This document shows, piece after piece, positions 23,868 to 33,500 of a stretch of DNA of 38,749 nt. The notes under the pieces are model-generated. The model worked only from the letters and a program-made list of their open reading frames with translations. It searched no databases and was not told the DNA's origin. The position numbers were made by a program, and so were the translations under genes. The stretch comes from Gammaproteobacteria bacterium (lineage in GTDB: Bacteria; Pseudomonadota; Gammaproteobacteria; DSM-16500), in contig JABDGC010000012.1 of assembly GCA_013286215.1 (NCBI GenBank), positions 1 through 38,749 on the forward strand. The letters are read 5' to 3'. The stretch's first letter is position 1; the number at the start of each line of letters is the position of its first letter.

Positions 23868-26177
23868 ATGGAATTAAATAAAATGACTGCATTTTCTCTC
23901 GCTTTTTTTTCCGGCGTTTTGATTTTACAATTTTTTTCCGCATTACCCTCGCTGAGCTGGGCAGGCGTCGCGCTGGCGAGCTGTCCCATTTTATTCCTAT
24001 CGAAAGTCCGAGGTTATCATTTAATCCTCGCTTTCCTCTTGGGTTTTGCTTGGTGTCTCGGGTGCGCTCATGCCATCGCTGCTTTTTCCCTGCTGCCTGC
24101 CTGGGAGGGCAAGCCGCTTTGGATTCGAGGTGAAATCACTTCTCTTCCTCGGGTTTCTCCCTATCAAAGTTCCTTTGTTTTTCATCTTGAAAGCATCCAA
24201 AATGGCAAGGAAAGACAACGCGTAGCGACTTCGATTAATCTGTCTTGGTCGCATGCACCTCACTTGCAAGTCGGCGACGAATGGCTGCTCCCGGTCCGCC
24301 TTAAAAAAATACATAGCACCATGAACCCCGGCGGCTTCGATTTTGAAGCCTGGGCTTTTCAAAAGGGTATCCGCGCAAAAGGGTATGTGCTTGAACAAGA
24401 AAAACCGCTGTTCATCGCCGAGCATTATTTAAGCTATCCCATCGCCCATTTGCGCCAATATATCCAGACTCAAGCACAACAGCGCCTTCCTGCCAGCCGG
24501 ACTGCTCCTTGGCTACAGGCTTTAATGATTGGTGAGCGTACTGGCGTCTCTCCGTCTGATTGGGAAGTCTTGCGTAATACGGGGACCAATCATCTCATGG
24601 CAATTGCCGGTTTGCATATTGGATTTATGGCCGCCCTTGCCCATGGGCTGACCGTCCGTCTTTGGCGTCGACCACGCCTGATCGCCTTGCTGCCGACCGC
24701 GGAAGCCGGAGTGTGCGCCTCACTCGTGATGGCCGGGCTTTACAGTGCTCTGGCCGGATTTTCCATCCCAACACAACGCGCTCTGGTCATGGTGACCATC
24801 TACCTACTGGCAACCTTATGCCGGCGGGTTCTTCCGCTCTGGCAAGCCTGGAGTTTGGCCCTCTTGATCGTTTTGCTGTTGAATCCCTTAAGCCTTCTAT
24901 CCTCCAGTTTTTGGCTTTCCTTTGCGACTCTCGCGCTGATTATTTATGGCCTGGGCGGGCGCCTGGCTCCAAGCGGTGGGTGGTGGCAGTGGGGAAGGCC
25001 GCAGTGGGTGTTGGCTGTTGGTCTGTTGCCGCTGAGTTTGTGGCTCTTTATGGAATATTCGCTGGTGTCCTTTTTGGCCAATATGGTTGCCATCCCTTGG
25101 GTGGGCTTTCTAATCTTGCCGCTTTGTTTTTTAAGCGTGATTTTACTCTTAGTTTGTCCCGGGTTGGCCTCTTACAGCTTGCTGCTCGCGGACAAGAGTC
25201 TGGGGCTGCTTTGGTCGCTGCTGACCTGGTTTTCCCAGCTGCCTTGGTCGACGTGGCAGCAGTCGCTGCCCAATTACGGTTATCTCTTGGCAGCGACGGG
25301 GGGAGTGCTTGTTTTATTGTTACCGGCGGGCTTCCCTGGCAGAGGTCTGGGCTTACTGTGGCTGCTGCCGGTTTTAAGTTTCAAGCCGGTAAGGCCGGAT
25401 TTCGGTGAGCTGCGTTTTAGCTTACTGGATGTGGGGCAGGGCCTCTCTGCCGTTGTTCAAACCCAAAATCATGTATTAGTCTTTGATACCGGTGCGCGCA
25501 GGGGTCCCGAGTCGGATATGGGAGAGTCCGTTGTTTTGCCTTTTTTGCGTTCGCAGAGCGTCAAGCAAATTGATATGCTGGTTGTGAGCCATGGCGACAA
25601 TGACCACAGCGGCGGGGCACAGGCCTTGTTAAAACAACTTCCGGTTCGTTCCCTGCAGACCAGCGTGCCTGGGTTGTTCCCTTCCCGATCGGCGGATTAT
25701 TGCTTGGCAGGCAAAGCGTGGGACTGGGACGGTGTTCATTTTGCTTTCCTGCATCCCACGGTTACGCAGTTGAATCTTGATAATGATAGCTCCTGCGTCC
25801 TGCTCGTGGCGACGAAGACCAAGCGTCTTTTACTGCCCGGGGATATTGAAAAAGCTGCGGAAAAGGTATTACTCGCGAGTTCGCCGAATACTTTGTCAGC
25901 CGCTATCCTGGTGGCTCCGCATCATGGCAGCAAAACCTCAGGGTTGCGCGCCTTTGTTGGGCGCGTTCACCCGCAATATGTACTCTATGCTATTGGCTAT
26001 CGCAATCGCTACCACTTTCCATATCCCGGTGTTGTGGCCACCTACCGCGAGTTTGGCGCGATTCAACTCGATACCTCTGCTCTTGGTGCGATTCAATTTG
26101 TGATGGGGCGGGATTCGCTATATCCCCTCGAATTCTACCGCCCTTCTCACCAGCGCTATTGGAACCTGTTATACTAA
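23868..26177 (+). CDS. comEC: DNA uptake channel ComEC/Rec2
   Basis: A 769-aa inner-membrane protein that passes transforming single-stranded DNA into the cytoplasm. It has an N-terminal membrane pair, a soluble OB-type part (residues about 80-190, with NPGGFDFEAWAFQKGIRAKG), then the competence domain with many helices from about residue 215 (MIGERTGVSPSDWEVLRNTG, then NHLMAIAGLHIG). A C-terminal metallo-beta-lactamase domain starts near 515, with SHGDNDHSGG (His575, Asp577, Asp579, His580) and VAPHHGSKTSG. All three family modules are present. The start is uncertain: ATG 23883 is also possible, and neither has a clear ribosome-binding site. Confidence 0.93.
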   Translation: MELNKMTAFSLAFFSGVLILQFFSALPSLSWAGVALASCPILFLSKVRGYHLILAFLLGFAWCLGCAHAIAAFSLLPAWEGKPLWIRGEITSLPRVSPYQSSFVFHLESIQNGKERQRVATSINLSWSHAPHLQVGDEWLLPVRLKKIHSTMNPGGFDFEAWAFQKGIRAKGYVLEQEKPLFIAEHYLSYPIAHLRQYIQTQAQQRLPASRTAPWLQALMIGERTGVSPSDWEVLRNTGTNHLMAIAGLHIGFMAALAHGLTVRLWRRPRLIALLPTAEAGVCASLVMAGLYSALAGFSIPTQRALVMVTIYLLATLCRRVLPLWQAWSLALLIVLLLNPLSLLSSSFWLSFATLALIIYGLGGRLAPSGGWWQWGRPQWVLAVGLLPLSLWLFMEYSLVSFLANMVAIPWVGFLILPLCFLSVILLLVCPGLASYSLLLADKSLGLLWSLLTWFSQLPWSTWQQSLPNYGYLLAATGGVLVLLLPAGFPGRGLGLLWLLPVLSFKPVRPDFGELRFSLLDVGQGLSAVVQTQNHVLVFDTGARRGPESDMGESVVLPFLRSQSVKQIDMLVVSHGDNDHSGGAQALLKQLPVRSLQTSVPGLFPSRSADYCLAGKAWDWDGVHFAFLHPTVTQLNLDNDSSCVLLVATKTKRLLLPGDIEKAAEKVLLASSPNTLSAAILVAPHHGSKTSGLRAFVGRVHPQYVLYAIGYRNRYHFPYPGVVATYREFGAIQLDTSALGAIQFVMGRDSLYPLEFYRPSHQRYWNLLY

Positions 26178-26209
26178 TAAAAGACACCTACTCAGGGAGC
26201 TGAGCTGCG

Positions 26210-26770
26210 ATGCGAGTTAAAAATTTTTTATGCCCGTCCTTTTTATTTTTCTTTCTCTGTTTCCCTTGTCTCTGTTATTCACAAGCATTTACCAGTGATT
26301 CAGCGCTTAGGAAGGAAGTCAAAAAGGAACTCCGTTTAGAATCGTCCCTGTCCGAGGCGGTTATTCAAGTTTCAGTCATAGAAGGCGTCGTCAAGTTGAC
26401 AGGGAAGCTGGACTCCGAAGATCAGCTGATTCAGGCAATTGAGCTGACTCAGTCTATTCCCGGCGTGAAAGAGGTCGACGCCAATGAATTAAGCGTCAAG
26501 GGCAGTCACGAGCCTTTATCGGACGCCATCATTACTGCCAAAATTATGGGGTTACTCAATCAAAACCATGTCTTCGGAGACCAGGATCTTGACGATCTAG
26601 ATATTACCATTGAAACCCATCATGGCATTGTGACAATCAGTGGGACCGCTGATAATGAATTGGAAATTAATAATGCAGTAGCATTAGCCAGCTCCGTAAG
26701 TGGCGTTATTGAGGTCAAGGTGCATCTTAAGCTTTCAGCGCTTGAAGTGAACTGCTACAAGCAGGGCTAG
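26210..26770 (+). CDS. Exported protein with two BON domains (OsmY-like)
   Basis: A 186-aa periplasmic protein. The signal peptide ends near residue 24-26 (LCYSQA). Two BON domains follow: residues about 34-102 (LRKEVKKELRLESSLSEAVI, then VVKLTGKL and IPGVKEVDANELSV) and about 108-178 (IITAKIMGLLNQNH, then GIVTISGTADNELE and SGVIEVKVHLKL). BON domains bind phospholipid or membranes; OsmY relatives respond to envelope stress. GGGAGCTGAG lies just ahead of the ATG. Its last 44 bases overlap the end of the opposite-strand gene 26727-28241. Confidence 0.85.
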   Translation: MRVKNFLCPSFLFFFLCFPCLCYSQAFTSDSALRKEVKKELRLESSLSEAVIQVSVIEGVVKLTGKLDSEDQLIQAIELTQSIPGVKEVDANELSVKGSHEPLSDAIITAKIMGLLNQNHVFGDQDLDDLDITIETHHGIVTISGTADNELEINNAVALASSVSGVIEVKVHLKLSALEVNCYKQG

Positions 26771-28241
26771 GAGGCGACGTAGACACTTCTGCCTTGCTTT
26801 CTAAGCTACACATGCGGCCTGATGCGGAAGACTGAGAGAAATGTGAAGAAGGTGAAAGGGGTGAAGAAGGTGAGGAGTGCACTTGGCCAAGGACCCCTGG
26901 CGTTGCCGAGTTTTGTTTCTTTTTTTCAACCCTATTGACGGTGATCATCGCGGCCTGAATTTGAGAGGTCCGGACAGATGAAATTCGCTCAAGTGCTTGG
27001 CTGGTGTCTTTGTAATGCTGGGTATATTGGTCGGCTAGCCAGTTATAAACGGTGCGTACCGGCGAAGCTGACAAGAAGAGCATTCCGACCAAAAATAAGG
27101 GCGGCAAAATGAAGCCGCAGGCAAAAATAATACTGCCGGCGATGGAGCAAAAGTACCAGAGCGCGTCCGCTTTTTTGGCAAGATAGGTCTTTTCCGCTAG
27201 CTGAACTTTGGTGGAAAGTTCGTTCAAGGTTTTAATTTGTTGATTGATGTCGGATATTGTACCATGCACGGAGAGATCTTTTCGCGTTGCTTCGAGCTCT
27301 GCAATTTTTGCGTTGAGCTCTTTGCTTCCCTGCATGTTTCTCAGGTCATTTTGTAGCTTTTTATAATTTTTCCTAGCCTGCCAGGCAGGAACAACGCAGC
27401 TCGCCATCCATTCGGCTGTGATTACCGCAGCCGACAAGCCCCAGCCGAAGGGTGTTGTGAACAGTGCTCCGGTAAAAATCAAAAGGATAAACACATTCAA
27501 GGACAAGGCGACAGCGTTTCCAGCCAGGCGCAAAAAATAGCCCTTGTTGTAAAGCGGTGAGGATGTCAGTGGCCACTTTCCGCCACTGAGTTTTTCCTGC
27601 TCACTTAAATGGGAGTAAGTGACGAGCGAGTATATGAGGTCTGAAATATTGGTAATGGCATCCATGGCAATAATGATGGGAGGAAAAACGCGGCTAAGTG
27701 TACTTAAAATACTCGGCAGGGACTGCAAAAAGCCATGCAAGCTTTTGGTCATGTAGCTGGCGACAATGGTGCTGTAATAGACAAGATAGGACCAGGAGTT
27801 CAGATGGGCAAGGTTATCGACATGTTCGCCGGAGCGTCGCATTTTTAAGAAGGCGTCAATATCTTTATGCAGCTTGGCTAGCTTTTTGGCAAAGTCTTTA
27901 TCACGGTAAATATCGTCTAAACCCTTTTGCGCCGCCAAGGTAATTGAAAGTCCTAAGTCGGCTTTTAACTGACGCAATTCCTCTAAGAGTATTTTTATCG
28001 CCCTCTTGGACTCATCATCGGTCGCCTTAGACAGGAGCTTGCAATAGTAATAATAGTTGTCTCTTAGGTTTTTGATGTAAGTAAAAAGCTTGCTTGCGAT
28101 ATGACGTCCGCTATCACTCTGCGTGAGTTCTAGCGCTTGCATCATCTGGTTGTCGCTAAGTTGGCATAGGTCAGCGTGAAACCGATCAAAATCTTGCATT
28201 TCCTTACCTTGCGGCACCGTGGACCTTATTCGCGCTAGCAT
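26727..28241 (-). CDS. 504-aa membrane and coiled-coil protein, effector-like, unknown function
   Basis: I do not recognise a family. There is no signal peptide. Residues 1-150 are largely helical and charged. Hydrophobic segments lie at about 240-262, 266-286 and 364-393. A coiled coil (about 290-358) separates the second and third. The tail, about 445-500, is Ser/Pro-rich and ends SSSLQALKA. ATG 28241 has AAGGAG close ahead. Four PmrA-like half-sites and a TATAAT lie upstream (28290-28343). Membrane hairpins, a coiled coil and a disordered polar C-terminus are common in Legionella and Coxiella Dot/Icm effectors, so an effector is a reasonable guess, not a proven one. Its end overlaps the BON gene tail to tail by 44 bases. 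Confidence 0.7.
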   Translation of the reverse strand: MLARIRSTVPQGKEMQDFDRFHADLCQLSDNQMMQALELTQSDSGRHIASKLFTYIKNLRDNYYYYCKLLSKATDDESKRAIKILLEELRQLKADLGLSITLAAQKGLDDIYRDKDFAKKLAKLHKDIDAFLKMRRSGEHVDNLAHLNSWSYLVYYSTIVASYMTKSLHGFLQSLPSILSTLSRVFPPIIIAMDAITNISDLIYSLVTYSHLSEQEKLSGGKWPLTSSPLYNKGYFLRLAGNAVALSLNVFILLIFTGALFTTPFGWGLSAAVITAEWMASCVVPAWQARKNYKKLQNDLRNMQGSKELNAKIAELEATRKDLSVHGTISDINQQIKTLNELSTKVQLAEKTYLAKKADALWYFCSIAGSIIFACGFILPPLFLVGMLFLSASPVRTVYNWLADQYTQHYKDTSQALERISSVRTSQIQAAMITVNRVEKKKQNSATPGVLGQVHSSPSSPLSPSSHFSQSSASGRMCSLESKAEVSTSPPSPACSSSLQALKA

Positions 28242-28289
28242 GTGCTCCTTTCCCCGTTTTTATGGTTCAGTCAATAAAAGATTATCATT

Positions 28290-28295
28290 ATTATA
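28290..28295 (-). promoter_or_regulatory. Putative -10 of the effector-like gene
   Basis: TATAAT on the minus strand, 10 bases downstream of the last PmrA-like half-site (28306-28311). This is the spacing expected when an OmpR-family activator replaces a good -35. No convincing -35 hexamer stands at 17 bases. Confidence 0.5.
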
Positions 28296-28305
28296 TAGAT
28301 GCAGG

Positions 28306-28343
28306 GTTAACTCAATCTTAAAGAAGCTTAACGTAGTCTTAAC
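28306..28343 (-). promoter_or_regulatory. Four tandem PmrA-like (YTTAAK-type) half-sites
   Basis: Read on the minus strand: GTTAAG-N5-GTTAAG-N4-TTTAAG-N5-GTTAAC, at plus positions 28338-28343, 28327-28332, 28317-28322 and 28306-28311. The starts are 11, 10 and 11 bases apart, one helical turn each, so all face one side of the DNA. The enterobacterial PmrA box is two YTTAAK half-sites separated by five bases, and PmrA controls many effector genes in Legionella and Coxiella. The array ends 10 bases before a TATAAT. Binding by PmrA is inference; another OmpR-family regulator could fit. Confidence 0.55.
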
Positions 28344-28385
28344 AGCAAAACTGACGTGATGCTAAAATTGTAATATTTCAGTCAC

Positions 28386-28772
28386 CTAGGCGTCGACCTT
28401 TTTCTTTCCCTGCAGCAGCAAATCAATGGCCATCAACAGCGCGGTATTATCCACGGGTTTTTCAAAGGAGACCGAGGCGCCCAGGTTCTCGGAAAGGTCG
28501 AGATAGCCGATGGGATCCAGGCGACCGCCGCCAGAAATGGCGATAATTTCCATGTCCGGGTGCCGGTTTTTGACTTCCGAAATCAGCGTGATGCCGCTTT
28601 TTTTAGGCATAATAATATCCGTGACCATAATGTCTGGCCGGACCTGCTGTAGCACTTTGGCCGCATCTTCACCGTCAGAGGCGCAGGTCACTTCGTGAGA
28701 CGCTTTTTTTAAGACCTGAGCCAACATATCACGAACTAATTCATCGTCTTCAACCAGTAAAATTTTAGCCAT
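28386..28772 (-). CDS. Single-domain response regulator (CheY-like receiver)
   Basis: A 128-aa receiver domain with no output domain. The acidic pair is Glu8-Asp9-Asp10 in VEDDE, the phosphorylated residue is Asp52 in VTDIIMP, the switch Ser is Ser80 in AISGGG and the conserved lysine is Lys105 in FEKPVD. Its start overlaps the end of the kinase gene by 8 bases, so the two are co-translated. Without a DNA-binding domain it must act by protein contact or as a phosphate relay or sink. Its target is not identifiable here. Confidence 0.92.
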   Translation of the reverse strand: MAKILLVEDDELVRDMLAQVLKKASHEVTCASDGEDAAKVLQQVRPDIMVTDIIMPKKSGITLISEVKNRHPDMEIIAISGGGRLDPIGYLDLSENLGASVSFEKPVDNTALLMAIDLLLQGKKKVDA

Positions 28773-30459
28773 GCGTTTGATCCTCTTTTAGGGGTTCTTG
28801 TTCCGGAAAATAAATAGTAAAAGTACTGCCTTTGCCAATCTGGCTGTTGACTAGGATTTCGCCCAGATGGTCCTTGACGATGGAGTGGACGGTTGACAGC
28901 CCGAGCCCTGTGCCTTTACCGACTTCCTTGGTCGTGAAGAAGGGTTCAAATACGCGATCCATGGTGCTTTGGTCCATTCCGTGGCCAGTATCCTTAACCT
29001 CTATTCTACAATAATTATTCAGCTTTAAAGGAGAAATTTTTAATCCCTGGATTTCAGTGGCCGGGATTTGACTGAGGGTCAGGTCAATTTTTCCCTCGCC
29101 ATCCATGGCGTCCACGGCGTTATTGATTAAATTAACGATGATCTGGTGAATTTGGGTTTTATTGCCCATGATCTTCCCCTCCGTAGCCGCATGAAAATCA
29201 AGTTCAACCGACTGCGGAACCGTGGAGCGCAGGAGGGCCAAAGCCCCGGTAATTTCTGTTTTTAAGCTGAGCGGAATAAATTCATGATGCTGCTGGCGGC
29301 GGCTAAAAGTAAGAATTTGCGAAATGAGGTCCTGTCCACGATAGGTGGCTTCCAACACTTTCCCCAGATTTTTATAGGTGATCTCATCCTTGGGAATCTC
29401 TTCTCGCGCCAGCTCAATATAGCCGCGGATGGCGTATAAGATGTTATTAAAGTCGTGGGCTATGCCGCCGGCCAAGGTGCCGATGGCCTGCAATTTTTGC
29501 CCCTGTAATAAGGCTTTTTCGAGGTTTTTTTTGCTGGCTTCCGTTTGAATATGGTTGGTGATTTCGCTTTTCAAGTCTTGATTGATTTGATCCAGCACGA
29601 TGGTGCGCTCTTTTAACAGGTCCGACAGGGCGGTGCTTCTTGCAAGTAAGATGGAGATTAAAATGCCAAGGATGAAGGTCATCCAGGAAAGTGGTGCTTC
29701 TTTGCTGATTAAATGGATGATACCCAGATTAATCGTGACTTCCTGGGCTCGGATCTGCCATAAGGCGCTATAGAGGGTTTTAGATACCCCGAACAGCCAG
29801 TGTTGGTCGTGGCTGTTTGCCTCGGAGGGTGTAATGGGCTGGAGGTTGAGGTAAACCTTAAAGACCATGCCCGGGAGTTGAGCGTTGCGATGAATCAAAT
29901 AGCGGCAATCCAGGAGTGCGATGAAATAATGCGAAGCCGCTGGGTTTTTTTGCGCGCCAGGTGCGGAATAGGGGAGCACCATAAAGAGAGCTATTTTCTT
30001 GTCCGGTAAGTTGAGAGGTGAAGAAACCCAGAGCGAATGCCGGCTGAGCAAGGAGCCACTGTTCGCCTGAAGAAACGGCCCCACGACGTTTTTGTAAACG
30101 GAAGCTTCCTTTTTTGTTTGTATCCAATTGATTTTGTTGTTATAATTAACCTCAAGGAGCGCGAGTATTTGGGGGTAGGTCGTCAATAGATCCGTCACCA
30201 GAGATCTGACTTTCGCGGGCTGGTCGTCCACTCTCAAAGTTTGATCAGCCACATGTTTCAGAATATGGGCGTTGAAATTGAGCTCAGCCTGAATATGCGT
30301 ATCAATCGTTTCGATGCCTAATTGGGCAAGATTGAGGATATAGCGTTCTTCCTGGATTTGAAGGGCATAAAAGAGACCTAAGGAAACCAGGAAGCCTAAA
30401 AGGGCAATGACATAGGCATGCCGGTTTTTTTTCAGCTGGCGGAGTATCCCTGTTGTCAT
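28765..30459 (-). CDS. Membrane sensor histidine kinase
   Basis: A 564-aa sensor kinase. TM1 is near residues 16-36, followed by a periplasmic sensor region of about 215 residues (38-255, no domain recognised), TM2 near 256-275 and a short coiled coil. The HisKA domain has the phospho-acceptor His335 in GGIAHDFNN. The ATPase domain has NLINNAVDAM (N box), VKDTGHGM (G1), FEPFFTTK (F box) and GKGTGLGLSTVHSIV (G2). HDFNN is the form seen in NtrB/DctB-related kinases. It is co-translated with the single receiver downstream and divergent from smc. The signal sensed is unknown. Confidence 0.92.
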   Translation of the reverse strand: MTTGILRQLKKNRHAYVIALLGFLVSLGLFYALQIQEERYILNLAQLGIETIDTHIQAELNFNAHILKHVADQTLRVDDQPAKVRSLVTDLLTTYPQILALLEVNYNNKINWIQTKKEASVYKNVVGPFLQANSGSLLSRHSLWVSSPLNLPDKKIALFMVLPYSAPGAQKNPAASHYFIALLDCRYLIHRNAQLPGMVFKVYLNLQPITPSEANSHDQHWLFGVSKTLYSALWQIRAQEVTINLGIIHLISKEAPLSWMTFILGILISILLARSTALSDLLKERTIVLDQINQDLKSEITNHIQTEASKKNLEKALLQGQKLQAIGTLAGGIAHDFNNILYAIRGYIELAREEIPKDEITYKNLGKVLEATYRGQDLISQILTFSRRQQHHEFIPLSLKTEITGALALLRSTVPQSVELDFHAATEGKIMGNKTQIHQIIVNLINNAVDAMDGEGKIDLTLSQIPATEIQGLKISPLKLNNYCRIEVKDTGHGMDQSTMDRVFEPFFTTKEVGKGTGLGLSTVHSIVKDHLGEILVNSQIGKGSTFTIYFPEQEPLKEDQTHG

Positions 30460-30514
30460 GGCTTTTCCTGTCGATCTTGCTTAATATAGCTTATCATAAA
30501 TTTAATTTTCTATG

Positions 30515-30544
30515 TTGGTATAAGCGGCTAAATTACGTTAAAAT
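30515..30544 (+). promoter_or_regulatory. Putative smc promoter
   Basis: TTGGTA at 30515-30520 and TAAAAT at 30539-30544 are separated by 18 bases, 53 bases before the smc ATG, in the divergent gap with the kinase gene. Confidence 0.4.
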
Positions 30545-30596
30545 AGCAGGCTAAAGGATCAGATACAAAATAGGATATAACTGATAGGAACTGGGC

Positions 30597-33500
30597 ATGT
30601 TTTTGAAGAAAATTAAACTCGCTGGCTTTAAATCGTTCGTTGATCCCACCACACTGAATTTCCCCGGTAAATTATCCGCCGTTGTTGGGCCCAATGGCAG
30701 TGGTAAGTCTAATATTATCGATGCCGTTTCCTGGGTCATGGGGGAAAACTCCATGAAATACCTCCGTGGCGAAGTTTTAACGGACGTTATTTTTAACGGT
30801 TCCACCGCACGTAAGCCGGTCGGCCAGGCTTCTATCGAGCTGGTTTTTGACAACCAGGACGGGGCGATTGGCGGCGAATACAGCAAATATGCTGAAATTT
30901 CAATTAAGCGTGTCCTGACGCGGGACAGCGATTCAACTTATTATCTCAACAACTCCCCCTGCCGCCGCCGGGATATTCTCGATATTTTTAGCGGTACCGG
31001 CTTGGGGCCGCGTAGCTATTCCATTATTGGCCAAAATATGGTCAGCCGTATTGTGGATTCAAAGCCCGATGACATGCGAGCCTATCTGGAAGAGGCGGCT
31101 GGAATTTCAAAATATAAGGAAAGACGCCGCGAGACCGAACTCCGTATTCAGCATACCAAAGAGAATCTGGCGCGCGTGAATGATCTGCGCTCAGAACTGG
31201 ATCGACAGTTGACCCAACTTAAGCGCCAAGCTTCCGATGCCGAGCGCTACAAGACGCTCAAAGAACAAGAACGCGTCACCAAATCTCAGTGGTATGCCAT
31301 CCAATGGCGCCAGCTGGACGCGCAATATGTACAATATACACTGAATATAAAGCAGGAAGAGACGGCGCAAGAAGGCTATCAGACAGAGCTCGTCTCTATT
31401 GAAACCACACTCGAACAAAAACGGCTGGATCAGCGCGCGGCCAGTGAAACGTATCAAGAAGTACAGCGCCGCTACTATGCCATGGGCAACGAAATTGCCC
31501 GTATAGAACAAGACTTGGTTCATCAGCAGGAACGCCAGCAGCAATTAGAAGGTGATTTCAAACAGGTTGGCAAGGATTGGCAAGAGGCCAGCGATCAACT
31601 GGAGGAAGTCAAGGATGAGTTGCAGGAATTAACCCAAGAAATTTCTCAACTGGAGCCGGAGTGGCAAGAGACGGTTATCGCTTCCAGGCAGGCGGTGCAG
31701 CAATTGGCGCAGGCGGAAAAAAATTCGCAAGCCTGGCAGGTCCAATGGGATGCTTTCCATCAGCAAACCATGAAAGTGAACCAGCAGGTCGAGGTTGAGC
31801 AGGCTCGCATTCAGCATTTGCAGCAGAAACTTCAGTCGATCCAGCATCAGCAAAGCAAGATTCAACAAGAGCAAAGCGCAATTAATTTTTCTGAATTGGA
31901 CAATGAGATAGAGAGTTTAATTCAACAATTACAGGAAACTGAAAGCCAGTTGGAAGAGTATGAACAGCAGTTTGATGAAGTGAAAGAGCAAATCACTGTT
32001 CTGCAGGGCGAGCGTCAACAGGCTTCCGTCCACTTGGACCAAGTCCGCAGCGAATTACAAAAATTGCGTGGCAAGCAAGCTTCGGTTGAAGCGTTGCAGC
32101 AGGCTGCTTTGGGACAACGCGATCTGCCGGCTTTAAAATGGCTGTCGCAACATGCCCTGGATAAAAATCCGCGCTTGGCTCAAGGCATTGAAGTTGAAAA
32201 AGACTGGGAATTGGCGGCGGAGAAAGTGTTGGGACCCTATCTGCAAGCCGTTTGCGTGGATCAGCTGGACTCGATCTCCAATCAAATAGCAGATTTTAAT
32301 GAAGGGCAATTGCTGGCCTTTGCCAATCAAAGTCATCGCGGGAAGGTGAGCACACCAGGCTCTGGCACGGCGCAAAAGTTGTTGGACAAGATCCGGTCGA
32401 CTTTGCCGATTCACTCCTTGCTTCAGGGTGTCTATGTCGCAGAAACACATCAAGAAGCCTTGGCTTTGTTGCCCAGCCTGGATGACAGTGAATCCGTGAT
32501 TACCCGGGAGGGAGTGTGGCTGAGTCCGACCTGGTTCCGCGTTTCGCATGAGAAGGATCCGATGGCCGGCGTCTTGCAGCGTGAACAAGAGCTCAAGCAA
32601 TTGAATGCAGGTATTCTGGCGCTGGAAGAGCAACAAAGCGAAATTGAAGAGCAGCTCAGCCTGCAGCAAGAAAAATTGGCCCAATTGGAGCAAAGCCGCG
32701 AACGGCTGCGGCAAACTTTAAACCAGTATCATGCTCGCATGGCGGAAGTTACGGCCCAACAGAAAGCCCGACAGGAAAGATTGAGTGAATTAAAAGAGAA
32801 AGCCGAGCACTTGACGCAGGAACGGGAAGAATATACCCAACAGGAAAATCAAACCGAGGTGGAGCTACAAAAAATCAGAGACAGCCTGGCGAGCGCCAAG
32901 AGCATCAAAGACAGCTTTGACGCCGAGCGCGAAGGCTTGATCGTGGAACGCGAAAGCGCACGCAACCTATTACAAGAAGCGCGCCAAAATACCGACCAGA
33001 CCAAAGAGCAGGCTCATCAGCTTGAAATTCGGCTGCAAAGCAGCAAGTCACAGCAAGGTGCTTTAAAGCAGAATCTGGAGCGCATGCAAAGTCAGCTGAG
33101 CGCTTTGGAGGAACGAAAACAGGCGCTGGAGAAGGAGCTCGAGACGGTGGCGCCGCTTGAAAACTTGAAAGAAACTTTAGCGCATACACTTGAAAAACAT
33201 ATGGCGATTGAAGCGGAGCTGAACGCCGCTCGCGGTGCTATGGAAATGCTGGAGCAGGCGTTAGAGAACCTCGATAAACAACGCCATCTCGCGGACCAGG
33301 GTATCAATCGCGTCCGTACGCAGTTGGAAACGCTGCGTCTGGATTCACAAAGCATCAAGCTGAAAGAAGAAACCTTGCAGGACTATGTCAAGGAAATCGG
33401 CTTTGCGTTGGAGGAGGTTTTAAAAGAGTTGCCAGCGGAGGCGAATGCGGAGCAATGGCAGGCGGAATGCGAGAAGCTGGCCAACCGCATCAACCGTCTG

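Noticed and set aside
24662..25408. 248-aa plus-strand open frame inside comEC
   Set aside because: It is wholly within the comEC competence domain in another frame, without start signals; comEC itself has all family motifs.
30480..30495. CTTAAT-N4-CTTATC as a second PmrA-like site before the kinase or smc
   Set aside because: Only one half-site is good, and it is not well placed to a -10 of either gene.
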